Of a DNA stretch of 64,000 nt, positions 49,236 through 61,231 are shown in pieces (the stretch's first letter is position 1; every line of letters begins with the position of its first letter). The stretch covers positions 372,001-436,000 of the forward strand of contig JAKZAN010000046.1 of assembly GCA_023053545.1 (NCBI GenBank), given 5' to 3'. A model generated the notes under the pieces. It had not been told where the DNA came from and did not search any database. It saw only the letters and a program-made list of their open reading frames with translations. The translations under genes were made by a program, and so were the position numbers. Origin of the DNA: Lepidurus packardi. Taxonomy: Eukaryota > Arthropoda > Branchiopoda > Notostraca > Triopsidae.

Positions 49236-50020
49236 ATCGGGTCTCTGATCGGGTCTCTAATCGAGTCTCTGATCGGGTCTCTGATCGGGTCTCTAATCGG
49301 GTCTCTAATCGGGTCTCTGATCGGGTCTCGGATTGGGTCTCTAATCGGGTCTCTAATCGGGTCTCTAATCGGGTTTCTAAACGGGTCTCTAATCGGTTCT
49401 CTGATCGGGTCTCTGATCGGGTCTCTGATTGGGTATCTGATCGGGTCTCTGATCGGGTCTCTGATCGGGTCTCTGATCGGGTCTCTGATCGGGTCTCTAA
49501 TCGGGTCTCTGATCGGGTCTCTAATCGGGTCTCTAATCGGGTCTCTGATCGGGTCTCTGATTGGGTCTCTAATCGGGTCTCAATCGGGTCTCTAATCGGG
49601 TCTCTAAACGGGTCTCTAATCGGGTCTCTGATCGGGTCTCTAATCGGGTCTCTGATCGGGTCTCTGATCGGGTCTCTGATCGGGTCTCTGATCGGGTCTC
49701 TAATCGGGTCTCTAATCGGGTCTCTGATCGGGTCTCTGATTGTGTCTCTAATCGGGTCTCTAATCGGGTCTCTAATCGGGTTTCTAAACGGGTCTCTAAT
49801 CGGTTCTCTGATCGGGTCTCTGATCGGGTCTCTGATCGGGTTTCTGATCGGGTCTCTGATCGGGTCTCTAATCGGGTCTCTAATCGGGTCTCTAATCGGG
49901 TCTCTGATCGGGTCTCTATTCGGGTCTCTAATCGGGTCTCTGATCGGGTCTCTAATCGGGTCTCTGATCGGGTCTCTTATCGCGTCTCTGATCGGGTCTC
50001 TGATTGGGTCTCTAATCGGG

Positions 50021-50039
50021 TTAACAGACGTGCACTTCG
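50021..50039 (+). repeat. CAGACGTGCACT cassette, block 2 empty version, copy 7
   Basis: 804 bp after copy 6. The unit before it carries a GATTGTGTCTC monomer (near 49737), otherwise seen only at 45502-45513 and in the hairpin. Confidence 0.88.
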
Positions 50040-51051
50040 ATCGGGTCTCTGATCGGGTCTCTAATCGAGTCTCTGATCGGGTCTCTGATCGGGTCTCTAA
50101 TCGGGTCTCTAATCGGGTCTCTGATCGGGTCTCGGATTGGGTCTCTAATCGGGTCTCTAATCGGGTCTCTAATCGGGTTTCTAAACGGGTCTCTAATCGG
50201 TTCTCTGATCGGGTCTCTGATCGGGTCTCTGATTGGGTATCTGATCGGGTCTCTGATCGGGTCTCTGATCGGGTCTCTGATCGGGTCTCTGATCGGGTCT
50301 CTAATCGGGTCTCTGATCGGGTCTCTAATCGGGTCTCTAATCGGGTCTCTGATCGGGTCTCTGATTGGGTCTCTAATCGGGTCTCAATCGGGTCTCTAAT
50401 CGGGTCTCTAAACGGGTCTCTAATCGGGTCTCTAATCGGGTTTCTAAACGGGTCTCTAATCGGTTCTCTGATCGGGTCTCTGATCCGGTCTCTGATCGGG
50501 TCTCTGATCGGGTCTCTGATCGGGTCTCTAATCGGGTCTCTGATCGGGTCTCTAATCGGGTCTCTAATCGGGTCTCTGATCGGGTCTCTAATCGGGTCTC
50601 TAATCGGGTCTCTGATCGGGTCTCTGATTGGGTCTCTAATCGGGTCTCAATCGGGTCTCTAATCGGGTCTCTAATCGGGTCTCTGATCGGGTCTCTGATC
50701 GGGTCTCAGATCGGGTCTCTAATCGGGTCTCTGATCGGGTCTCTGATCGGGTCTCTAATCGGGTCTCTAATCGGGTCTCTGATCGGGTCTCGGATTGGGT
50801 CTCTGATCGGGTTTCTGATCGGGTCTCTGATCGGGTCTCTAATCGGGTCTCTAATCGGGTCTCTAATCGGGTCTCTGATCGGGTCTCTGATCGGGTCTTT
50901 AATCGGGTCTTTAATCGGGTCTCTGATCGGGTCTCTGATCGGGTCTCTATTCGGGTCTCTAATCGGGTCTCTGATCGGGTCTCTAATCGGGTCTCTGATC
51001 GGGTCTCTTATCGCGTCTCTGATCGGGTCTCTGATTGGGTCTCTAATCGGG

Positions 51052-51070
51052 TTAACAGACGTGCACTTCG
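51052..51070 (+). repeat. CAGACGTGCACT cassette, block 2 empty version, copy 8
   Basis: 1,031 bp after copy 7. The next 0.64 kb is the same as after copies 3 and 5. Confidence 0.88.
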
Positions 51071-52799
51071 ATCGGGTCTCTGATCGGGTCTCTAATCGAG
51101 TCTCTGATCGGGTCTCTGATCGGGTCTCTAATCGGGTCTCTAATCGGGTCTCTGATCGGGTCTCGGATTGGGTCTCTAATCGGGTCTCTAATCGGGTCTC
51201 TAATCGGGTTTCTAAACGGGTCTCTAATCGGTTCTCTGATCGGGTCTCTGATCGGGTCTCTGATTGGGTATCTGATCGGGTCTCTGATCGGGTCTCTGAT
51301 CGGGTCTCTGATCGGGTCTCTGATCGGGTCTCTAATCGGGTCTCTGATCGGGTCTCTAATCGGGTCTCTAATCGGGTCTCTGATCGGGTCTCTGATTGGG
51401 TCTCTAATCGGGTCTCAATCGGGTCTCTAATCGGGTCTCTAAACGGGTCTCTAATCGGGTCTCTAATCGGGTTTCTAAACGGGTCTCTAATCGGTTCTCT
51501 GATCGGGTCTCTGATCCGGTCTCTGATCGGGTCTCTGATCGGGTCTCTGATCGGGTCTCTAATCGGGTCTCTGATCGGGTCTCTAATCGGGTCTCTAATC
51601 GGGTCTCTGATCGGGTCTCTAATCGGGTCTCTAATCGGGTCTCTGATCGGGTCTCTGATTGGGTCTCTAATCGGGTCTCAATCGGGTCTCTAATCGGGTC
51701 TCTAATCGGGTCTCTGATCGGGTCTCTGATCGGGTCTCAGATCGGGTCTCTAATCGGGTCTCTGATCGGGTCTCTGATCGGGTCTCTAATCGGGTCTCTA
51801 ATCGGGTCTCTAATCGGGTCTCTGATTGGGTCTTTAATCGGGTCTTTAATCGGGTCTCTGATCGGGTCTCTGATCGGGTCTCTATTCGGGTCTCTAATCG
51901 GGTCTCTGATCGGTCTCTAACCGGGTCTCTGATCGGGTCTCTAATCGGGTCTCTAATCGGGTCTCTGATCGGGTCTCTGATCGGGTCTCAGATCGGGTCT
52001 CTAATCGGGTCTCTGATCGGGTCTCTGATCGGGTCTCTAATCGAGTCTCTGATCGGGTCTCTGATCGGGTCTCTAATCGGGTCTCTAATCGGGTCTCTGA
52101 TCGGGTCTCGGATTGGGTCTCTAATCGGGTCTCTAATCGGGTCTCTAATCGGGTTTCTAAACGGGTCTCTAATCGGTTCTCTGATCGGGTCTCTGATCGG
52201 GTCTCTGATTGGGTATCTGATCGGGTCTCTGATCGGGTCTCTGATCGGGTCTCTGATCGGGTCTCTGATCGGGTCTCTAATCGGGTCTCTGATCGGGTCT
52301 CTAATCGGGTCTCTAATCGGGTCTCTGATCGGGTCTCTGATTGGGTCTCTAATCGGGTCTCAATCGGGTCTCTAATCGGGTTTCTAAACGGGTCTCTAAT
52401 CGGTTCTCTGATCGGGTCTCTGATCCGGTCTCTGATCGGGTCTCTGATCGGGTCTCTGATCGGGTCTCTAATCGGGTCTCTGATCGGGTCTCTAATCGGG
52501 TCTCTAATCGGGTCTCTGATCGGGTCTCTAATCGGGTCTCTAATCGGGTCTCTGATCGGGTCTCTGATTGGGTCTCTAATCGGGTCTCAATCGGGTCTCT
52601 AATCGGGTCTCTAATCGGGTCTCTGATCGGGTCTCTGATCGGGTCTCAGATCGGGTCTCTAATCGGGTCTCTGATCGGGTCTCTGATCGGGTCTCTAATC
52701 GGGTCTCTAATCGGGTCTCTGATTGGGTCTTTAATCGGGTCTTTAATCGGGTTTCTGATCGGGTCTCTGATCGGGTCTCTATTCGGGTCTCTAATCGGG

Positions 52800-55450
52800 T
52801 CTCTGATCGGTCTCTAATCGGGTCTCTGATCGGGTCTCTAATCGGGTCTCTAATCGTGTTTCTAAACGGGTCTCTAATCGGTTCTCTGATCGGGTCTCTG
52901 ATCGGGTCTCTGATCGGGTCTCTGATTGGGTCTCTAATCGGGTCTCAATCGGGTCTCTAATCGGGTCTCTAAACGGGTCTCTAATCGGGTCTCTAATCGG
53001 GTCTCTGATCGGGTCTCTGATCGGGTCTCAGATCGGGTCTCTAATCGGGTCTCTGATCGGGTCTCTGATCGGGTCTCTAATCGGGTCTCTAATCGGGTCT
53101 CTGATTGGGTCTTTAATCGGGTCTTTAATCGGGTCTCTGATCGGGTCTCTGATCGGGTCTCTATTCGGGTCTCTAATCGGGTCTCTGATCGGTCTCTAAT
53201 CGGGTCTCTGATCGGGTCTCTAATCGGGTCTCTAATCGTGTTTCTAAACGGGTCTCTAATCGGTTCTCTGATCGGGTCTCTGATCGGGTCTCTGATCGGG
53301 TCTCTGATCGGGTCTCTAATCGGGTCTCTGATCGGGTCTCTAATCGGGTCTCTAATCGGGTCTCTGATCGGGTCTCTGATCGGGTCTCTAATCGGGTCTC
53401 TGATCGGGTCTCTGATCGGGTCTCTGATCGGGTCTCTGATCGGGTCTCTGATCGGGTCTCTAATCGGGTCTCTGATCGGGTCTCGGATTGGGTCTCTATT
53501 CGGGTCTCTAATCGGGTCTCTGATCGGTCTCTAATCGGGTCTCTGATCGGGTCTCTAATCGGGTCTCTAATCGTGTTTCTAAACGGGTCTCTAATCGGTT
53601 CTCTGATCGGGTCTCTGATCGGGTCTCTGATCGGGTCTCTGATCGGGTCTCTAATCGGGTCTCTGATCGGGTCTCTAATCGGGTCTCTAATCGGGTCTCT
53701 GATCGGGTCTCTAATCGGGTCTCTAATCGGGTCTCTGATCGGGTCTCTGATTGGGTCTCTAATCGGGTCTCAATCGGGTCTCTAATCGGGTCTCTAAACG
53801 GGTCTCTAATCGGGTCTCTGATCGGGTCTCTGATCGGGTCTCAGATCGGGTCTCTAATCGGGTCTCTGATCGGGTCTCTAATCGGGTCTCTAATCGGGTC
53901 TCTGATCGGGTCTCTGATCGGGTCTCAGATCGGGTCTCTAATCGGGTCTCTGATCGGGTCTCTGATTGGGTCTCTAATCGGGTTAACAGACGTGCACTTC
54001 GATCGGGTCTCTGATCGGGTCTCTAATCGAGTCTCTGATCGGGTCTCTGATCGGGTCTCTAATCGGGTCTCTAATCGGGTCTCTGATCGGGTCTCGGATT
54101 GGGTCTCTAATCGGGTCTCTAATCGGGTCTCTAATCGGGTTTCTAAACGGGTCTCTAATCGGTTCTCTGATCGGGTCTCTGATCGGGTCTCTGATTGGGT
54201 ATCTGATCGGGTCTCTGATCGGGTCTCTGATCGGGTCTCTGATCGGGTCTCTGATCGGGTCTCTAATCGGGTCTCTGATCGGGTCTCTAATCGGGTCTCT
54301 AATCGGGTCTCTGATCGGGTCTCTGATTGGGTCTCTAATCGGGTCTCAATCGGGTCTCTAATCGGGTCTCTAAACGGGTCTCTAATCGGGTCTCTAATCG
54401 GGTTTCTAAACGGGTCTCTAATCGGTTCTCTGATCGGGTCTCTGATCCGGTCTCTGATCGGGTCTCTGATCGGGTCTCTGATCGGGTCTCTAATCGGGTC
54501 TCTGATCGGGTCTCTAATCGGGTCTCTAATCGGGTCTCTGATCGGGTCTCTAATCGGGTCTCTAATCGGGTCTCTGATCGGGTCTCTGATTGGGTCTCTA
54601 ATCGGGTCTCAATCGGGTCTCTAATCGGGTCTCTAATCGGGTCTCTGATCGGGTCTCTGATCGGGTCTCAGATCGGGTCTCTAATCGGGTCTCTGATCGG
54701 GTCTCTGATCGGGTCTCTAATCGGGTCTCTAATCGGGTCTCTGATTGGGTCTTTAATCGGGTCTTTAATCGGGTCTCTGATCGGGTCTCTGATCGGGTCT
54801 CTATTCGGGTCTCTAATCGGGTCTCTGATCGGTCTCTAATCGGGTCTCTGATCGGGTCTCTAATCGGGTCTCTAATCGTGTTTCTAAACGGGTCTCTAAT
54901 CGGTTCTCTGATCGGGTCTCTGATCGGGTCTCTGATCGGGTCTCTGATCGGGTCTCTAATCGGGTCTCTGATCGGGTCTCTAATCGGGTCTCTAATCGGG
55001 TCTCTGATCGGGTCTCTAATCGGGTCTCTAATCGGGTCTCTGATCGGGTCTCTGATTGGGTCTCTAATCGGGTCTCAATCGGGTCTCTAATCGGGTCTCT
55101 AAACGGGTCTCTAATCGGGTCTCTGATCGGGTCTCTGATCGGGTCTCAGATCGGGTCTCTAATCGGGTCTCTGATCGGGTCTCTAATCGGGTCTCTAATC
55201 GGGTCTCTGATCGGGTCTCTGATCGGGTCTCAGATCGGGTCTCTAATCGGGTCTCTGATCGGGTCTCTGATCGGGTCTCTAATCGGGTCTCTAATCGGGT
55301 CTCTGATTGGGTCTTTAATCGGGTCTTTAATCGGGTCTCTGATCGGGTCTCTGATCGGGTCTCTATTCGGGTCTCTAATCGGGTCTCTGATCGGTCTCTA
55401 ATCGGGTCTCTGATCGGGTCTCTAATCGGGTCTCTAATCGTGTTTCTAAA
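52800..55450 (+). repeat. B subregion with GATCGGTCTC and ATCGTGTTTCTAAACGGG markers
   Basis: A sub-array in which a shortened monomer (GATCGGTCTC, two bases short) is followed about 35 bp later by ATCGTGTTTCTAAACGGG. The second marker lies at about 52854, 53237, 53572, 54877 and 55439. Spacings are 383, 335, 1,305 and 562 bp. The unit from 53992 to 54624 has been placed among these, so two kinds of higher-order unit interleave. Confidence 0.8.
53983..54001 (+). repeat. CAGACGTGCACT cassette, block 2 empty version, copy 9
   Basis: 2,931 bp after copy 8. The intervening units at about 52020-53980 lack the cassette although they keep neighbouring markers such as TAATCGAGTCTCTG (52039), so cassettes have been lost there. 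The upstream context lacks the usual TTATCGCG monomer. Confidence 0.87.
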
Positions 55451-57088
55451 CGGGTCTCTAATCGGTTCTCTGATCGGGTCTCTGATCGGGTCTCTGATCG
55501 GGTCTCTGATCGGGTCTCTAATCGGGTCCCTGATCGGGTCTCTAATCGGGTCTCTAATCGGGTCTCTGATCGGGTCTCTAATCGGGTCTCTGATCGGGTC
55601 TCTGATCGGGTCTCTGATCCGGTCTCTAATCGGGTCTCTGATCGGGTCTCTAATCGGGTCTCTAATCGGGTCTCTGATCGGGTCTCTAATCGGGTCTCTA
55701 ATCGGGTCTCTGATCGGGTCTCTGATTGGGTCTCTAATCGGGTCTCTAATCGGGTCTCTGATCGGGTCTCTGATTGGGTCTCTAATCGGGTCTCAATCGG
55801 GTCTCTAATCGGGTCTCTAAACGGGTCTCTAATCGGGTCTCTGATCGGGTCTCTGATCGGGTCTCAGATCGGGTCTCTAATCGGGTCTCTGATCGGGTCT
55901 CTGATCGGGTCTCTAATCGGGTCTCTAATCGGGTCTCTGATCGGGTCTCTAATCGGGTCTCTGATGGGGTCTCTAATCGGGTCTCTAATCGGGTCTCTAA
56001 TCGGGTCTCTGATCGGGTCTCTAATCGGGTCTCTAATCGGGTCTCTGATCGGGTCTCTGATTGGGTCTCTAATCGGGTCTCAATCGGGTCTCTAATCGGG
56101 TCTCTAATCGGGTCTCTGATCGGGTCTCTGATCGGGTCTCTGATCGGGTCTCTAATCGGGTGTCTAATCGGGTCTCTGATCGGGTCTCTGATCGGGTCTC
56201 TAATCGGGTCTCTAATCGGGTCTCTAATCGGGTCTCTGATCGGGTCTCTGATCGGGTCTTTAATCGGGTCTTTAATCGGGTCTCTGATCGGGTCTCTGAT
56301 CGGGTCTCTAATCCGGTCTCTAATCGGGTCTCTGATCGGGTCTCTAATCGGGTCTCTAATCGGGTCTCTAATCGGGTCTCTGATCGAGTCTCTGATCGGG
56401 TCTCTAATCGGGTCTCTAATCCGGTCTCTAATCGGGTCTCTGATCGGGTCTCTAATCGGGTCTCTAATCGGGTCTCTGATCGAGTCTCTGATCGGGTCTC
56501 TAATCGGGTCTCTGATCGGGTTTCTGATCGGGTCTCTAATCGGGTCTCTAATCGGGTCTCTGATCGGGTCTCTAATCGACGTCTCTAATCGAGGTCTCTG
56601 ATTGGGTCTCTAATCGGGTCTCTAATCGGGTCTCTAATCGACGTCTCTAATCTAGGTCTCTGATCGGGTCTCTGATCGGGTCTCAGATCGGGTCTGTGAT
56701 CGGGTCTCTAATCGGGTCTCTGATCGGGTCTCTGATCGGGTCTCTAATCGGGTCTCTGATCGGGTCTCTAATCGGGTCTCTAATCGGGTCTCTGATCGGG
56801 TCTCTGATCGGGTCTCTGATCGGGTCTCTATTCGGGTCTCTAATCGGGTCTCTGATCGGGTCTCTAATCGGGTCTCTAATCGGGTCTCTAATCGGGTCTC
56901 TAATCGGGTCTCTGATCGGGTCTCTGATCGGGTCTTTAATCGGGTCTTTAATCGGGTCTCTGATCGGGTCTCTGATCGGGTCTCTATTCGGGTCTCTAAT
57001 CGGGTCTCTGATCGGGTCTCTAATCGGGTCTCTGATCGGGTCTCTTATCGCGTCTCAGATCGGGTCTCTGATTGGGTCTCTAATCGGG

Positions 57089-57107
57089 TTAACAGACGTG
57101 CACTTCG
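57089..57107 (+). repeat. CAGACGTGCACT cassette, block 2 empty version, copy 10
   Basis: Standard core. Upstream the usual TTATCGCGTCTCTGATC is TTATCGCGTCTCAGATC, a change shared only with copy 11. The two lie in segments (about 56640-57360 and 58828-59540) that match at about 2.18-kb spacing. Confidence 0.88.
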
Positions 57108-57737
57108 ATCGGGTCTCTGATCGGGTCTCTAATCGAGTCTCTGATCGGGTCTCTGATCGGGTCTCTAATCGGGTCTCTAATCGGGTCTCTGATCGGGTCT
57201 CTGATTGGGTCTCTAATCGGGTCTCTAATCGGGTCTCTAATCGGGTTTCTAAACGGGTCTCTAATCGGTTCTCTGATCGGGTCTCTAATCGGGTCTCTAA
57301 TCGAGTCTCTGATCGGGTCTCTGATTGGGTCTCTAATCGGGTCTCAATCGGGTCTCTAATCGGGTCTCTAAACGGGTCTCTAATCGGGTCTCTAATCGGG
57401 TTTCTAAACGGGTCTCTAATCGGTTCTCTGATCGGGTCTCTGATCGGGTCTCTGATCGGGTCTCTGATCGGGTCTCTGATCGGGTCTCTGATCGGGTCTC
57501 TAATCGGGTCTCTGATCGGGTCTCTAATCGGGTCTCTAATCGGGTCTCTGATCGGGTCTCTAATCGGGTCTCTAATCGGGTCTCTGATCGGGTCTCTGAT
57601 TGGGTCTCTAATCGGGTCTCAATCGGGTCTCTAATCGGGTCTCTAATCGGGTCTCTGATCGGGTCTCTGATCGGGTCTCAGATCGGGTCTCTAATCGGGT
57701 CTCTGATCGGGTCTCTGATCGGGTCTCTAATCGGGAC

Positions 57738-58771
57738 TCTAATCGGGTCTCTGATCGGGTCTCTAATCGGGTCTCTGATTGGGTCTCTAATCGGGTCTCT
57801 AATCGGGTCTCTAATCGGGTCTCTGATCGGGTCTCTGATCGGGTCTTTAATCGGGTCTCTGATCGGGTCTCTGATCGGGTCTCTAATCCGGTCTCTAATC
57901 GGGTCTCTGATCGGGTCTCTAATCGGGTCTCTAATCGGGTCTCTAATCGGGTCTCTAATCGGGTCTCTGATCGAGTCTCTAATCCGGTCTCTAATCGGGT
58001 CTCTGATCGGGTCTCTAATCGGGTCTCTAATCGGGTCTCTAATCGGGTCTCTGATCGAGTCTCTGATCGGGTCTCTAATCGGGTCTCTAATCCGGTCTCT
58101 AATCGGGTCTCTGATCGGGTCTCTAATCGGGTCTCTAATCGGGTCTCTGATCGAGTCTCTGATCGGGTCTCTAATCGGGTCTCTGATCGGGTTTCTGATC
58201 GGGTCTCTATTCGGGTCTCTAATCGGGTCTCTGATCGGGTCTCTAATCGACGTCTCTAATCGGGTCTCTGATCGGGTCTCTAATCGGGTCTCTGATTGGG
58301 TCTCTAATCGGGTCTCTAATCGGGTCTCTAATCGGGTCTCTGATCGGGTCTCTGATCGGGTCTTTAATCGGGTCTCTGATCGGGTCTCTGATCGGGTCTC
58401 TAATCCGGTCTCTAATCGGGTCTCTGATCGGGTCTCTAATCGGGTCTCTAATCGGGTCTCTAATCGGGTCTCTAATCGGGTCTCTGATCGAGTCTCTAAT
58501 CCGGTCTCTAATCGGGTCTCTGATCGGGTCTCTAATCGGGTCTCTAATCGGGTCTCTAATCGGGTCTCTGATCGAGTCTCTGATCGGGTCTCTAATCGGG
58601 TCTCTAATCCGGTCTCTAATCGGGTCTCTGATCGGGTCTCTAATCGGGTCTCTAATCGGGTCTCTGATCGAGTCTCTGATCGGGTCTCTAATCGGGTCTC
58701 TGATCGGGTTTCTGATCGGGTCTCTATTCGGGTCTCTAATCGGGTCTCTGATCGGGTCTCTAATCGACGTC
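57738..58771 (+). repeat. 517-bp tandem duplication in satellite B
   Basis: 57738-58254 and 58255-58771 carry the same order of variants at offset 517: GGGTCTTTAATC at 57841 and 58358, GGGTCTCTATTC at 58201 and 58718. The length is 43 monomers plus one base. The CGACGT marker ends each copy (near 58250 and 58765). Confidence 0.86.
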
Positions 58772-59264
58772 TCTAATCGAGGTCTCTGATTGGGTCTCTA
58801 ATCGGGTCTCTAATCGGGTCTCTAATCGACGTCTCTAATCTAGGTCTCTGATCGGGTCTCTGATCGGGTCTCAGATCGGGTCTGTGATCGGGTCTCTAAT
58901 CGGGTCTCTGATCGGGTCTCTGATCGGGTCTCTAATCGGGTCTCTGATCGGGTCGCTAATCGGGTCTCTAATCGGGTCTCTGATCGGGTCTCTGATCGGG
59001 TCTCTGATCGGGTCTCTATTCGGGTCTCTAATCGGGTCTGTGATCGGGTCTCTAATCGGGTCTCTAATCGGGTCTCTAATCGGGTCTCTGATCGGGTCTC
59101 TGATCGGGTCTGTAATCGGGTCTTTAATCGGGTCTCTGATCGGGTCTCTGATCGGGTCTCTATTCGGGTCTCTAATCGGGTCTCTGATCGGGTCTCTAAT
59201 CGGGTCTCTGATCGGGTCTCTTATCGCGTCTCAGATCGGGTCTCTGATTGGGTCTCTAATCGGG

Positions 59265-59283
59265 TTAACAGACGTGCACTTCG
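59265..59283 (+). repeat. CAGACGTGCACT cassette, block 2 empty version, copy 11
   Basis: Sister of copy 10, with the same TTATCGCGTCTCAGATC upstream. Confidence 0.88.
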
Positions 59284-60214
59284 ATCGGGTCTCTGATCGG
59301 GTCTCTAATCGAGTCTCTGATCGGGTCTCTGATCGGGTCTCTAATCGGGTCTCTAATCGGGTCTCTGATCGGGTCTCTGATTGGGTCTCTAATCGGGTCT
59401 CTAATCGGGTCTCTAATCGGGTTTCTAAACGGGTCTCTAATCGGTTCTCTGATCGGGTCTCTAATCGGGTCTCTAATCGGGTCTCTGATCGGGTCTCTGA
59501 TTGGGTCTCTAATCGGGTCTCAATCGGGTCTCTAATCGGGTCTCTAAACGGGTCTCTAATCGGGTCTCTAATCGGGTTTCTAAACGGGTCTCTAATCGGT
59601 TCTCTGATCGGGTCTCTGATCGGGTCTCTGATCGGGTCTCTGATCGGGTCTCTGATCGGGTCTCTGATCGGGTCTCTGATCGGGTCTCTAATCGGGTCTC
59701 TGATCGGGTCTCAGATCGGGTCTCTAATCGGGTCTCTGATCGGGTCTCTGATCGGGTCTCTAATCGGGTCTCTAATCGGGTCTCTGATCGGGTCTCTAAT
59801 CGGGTCTCTGATTGGGTCTCTAATCGGGTCTCTAATCGGGTCTCTAATCGACGTCTCTAATCGAGGTCTCTGATCGGGTCTCTAATCCGGTCTCTAATCG
59901 GGTCTGTGATCGGGTCTCTAATCGGGTCTCCGATCGGGTCTCTGATCGGGTCTCTAATCGGGTCTCTAATCGGGTCTCTGATCGGGTCTCTGATCGGGTC
60001 TCTGATCGGGTCTCTAATCGGGTCTCTAATCGGGTCTCTGATCGGGTCTCTGATCGGGTCTTTAATCGGGTCTTTAATCGGGTCTCTGATCGGGTCTCTG
60101 ATCGGGTCTCTATTCGGGTCTCTAATCGGGTCTCTGATCGGGTCTCTAATCGGGTCTCTGATCGGGTCTCTTATCGCGTCTCTGATCGGGTCTCTGATTG
60201 GGTCTCTAATCGGG

Positions 60215-60233
60215 TTAACAGACGTGCACTTCG
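60215..60233 (+). repeat. CAGACGTGCACT cassette, block 2 empty version, copy 12
   Basis: 950 bp after copy 11, with the normal TTATCGCGTCTCTGATC upstream. About 270 bp downstream, near 60505, a monomer is shortened to GGGTCTGATC. Confidence 0.88.
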
Positions 60234-61231
60234 ATCGGGTCTCTGATCGGGTCTCTAATCGAGTCTCTGATCGGGTCTCTGATCGGGTCTCTAATCGGGT
60301 CTCTAATCGGGTCTCTGATCGGGTCTCTGATTGGGTCTCTGATCGGGTCTCTGATCGGGTCTCTAATCGGGTCTCTGATCGGGTCTCTAATCGGGTCTCT
60401 AATCGGGTCTCTAATCGGGTCTCTGATCGGGTCTCTGATTGGGTCTCTAATCGGGTCTCAATCGGGTCTTTAATCGGGTCTCTAAACGGGTCTCTAATCG
60501 GGTCTGATCGGGTCTCTGATCGGGTCTCAGATCGGGTCTCTAATCGGGTCTCTGATCGGGTCTCTGATCGGGTCTCTAATCGGGTCTCTAATCGGGTCTC
60601 TGATCGGGTCTCTAATCGGGTCTCTGATTGGGTCTCTAATCGGGTCTCTAATCGGGTCTCTAATCGGGTCTCTAATCGACGTCTCTAATCGAGGTCTCTG
60701 ATCGGGTCTCTAATCCGGTCTCTAATCGGGTCTGTGATCGGGTCTCTAATCGGGTCTCTGATCGGGTCTCTGATCGGTTCTCTAATCGGGTCTCTAATCG
60801 GGTCTCTGATCGGGTCTCTGATCGGGTCTCTAATCGGGTTTCTAATCGGGTCTCTGATCGGGTCTCTGATCGGGTCTCTGATCGGGTCTCTAATCGGGTC
60901 TCTAATCGGGTCTCTAATCGGGTCTCTGATCGGGTCTCTGATCGGGTCTTTAATCGGGTCTTTAATCGGGTCTCTGATCGGGTCTTTGATCGGGTCTCTA
61001 ATCCGGTCTCTAATCGGGTCTCTGATCGGGTCTCTAATCGGGTCTCTAATCGGGTCTCTAATCGACGTCTCTAATCTAGGTCTCTGATCGGGTCTATGAT
61101 CGGGTCTCAGATCGGGTCTGTGATCGGGTCTCTAATCGGGTCTCTGATCGGGTCTCTGATCGGGTCTCTAATCGGGTCTCTAATCGGGTCTCTGATCGGG
61201 TCTCTAATCGGGTCTCTGATTGGGTCTCTAA

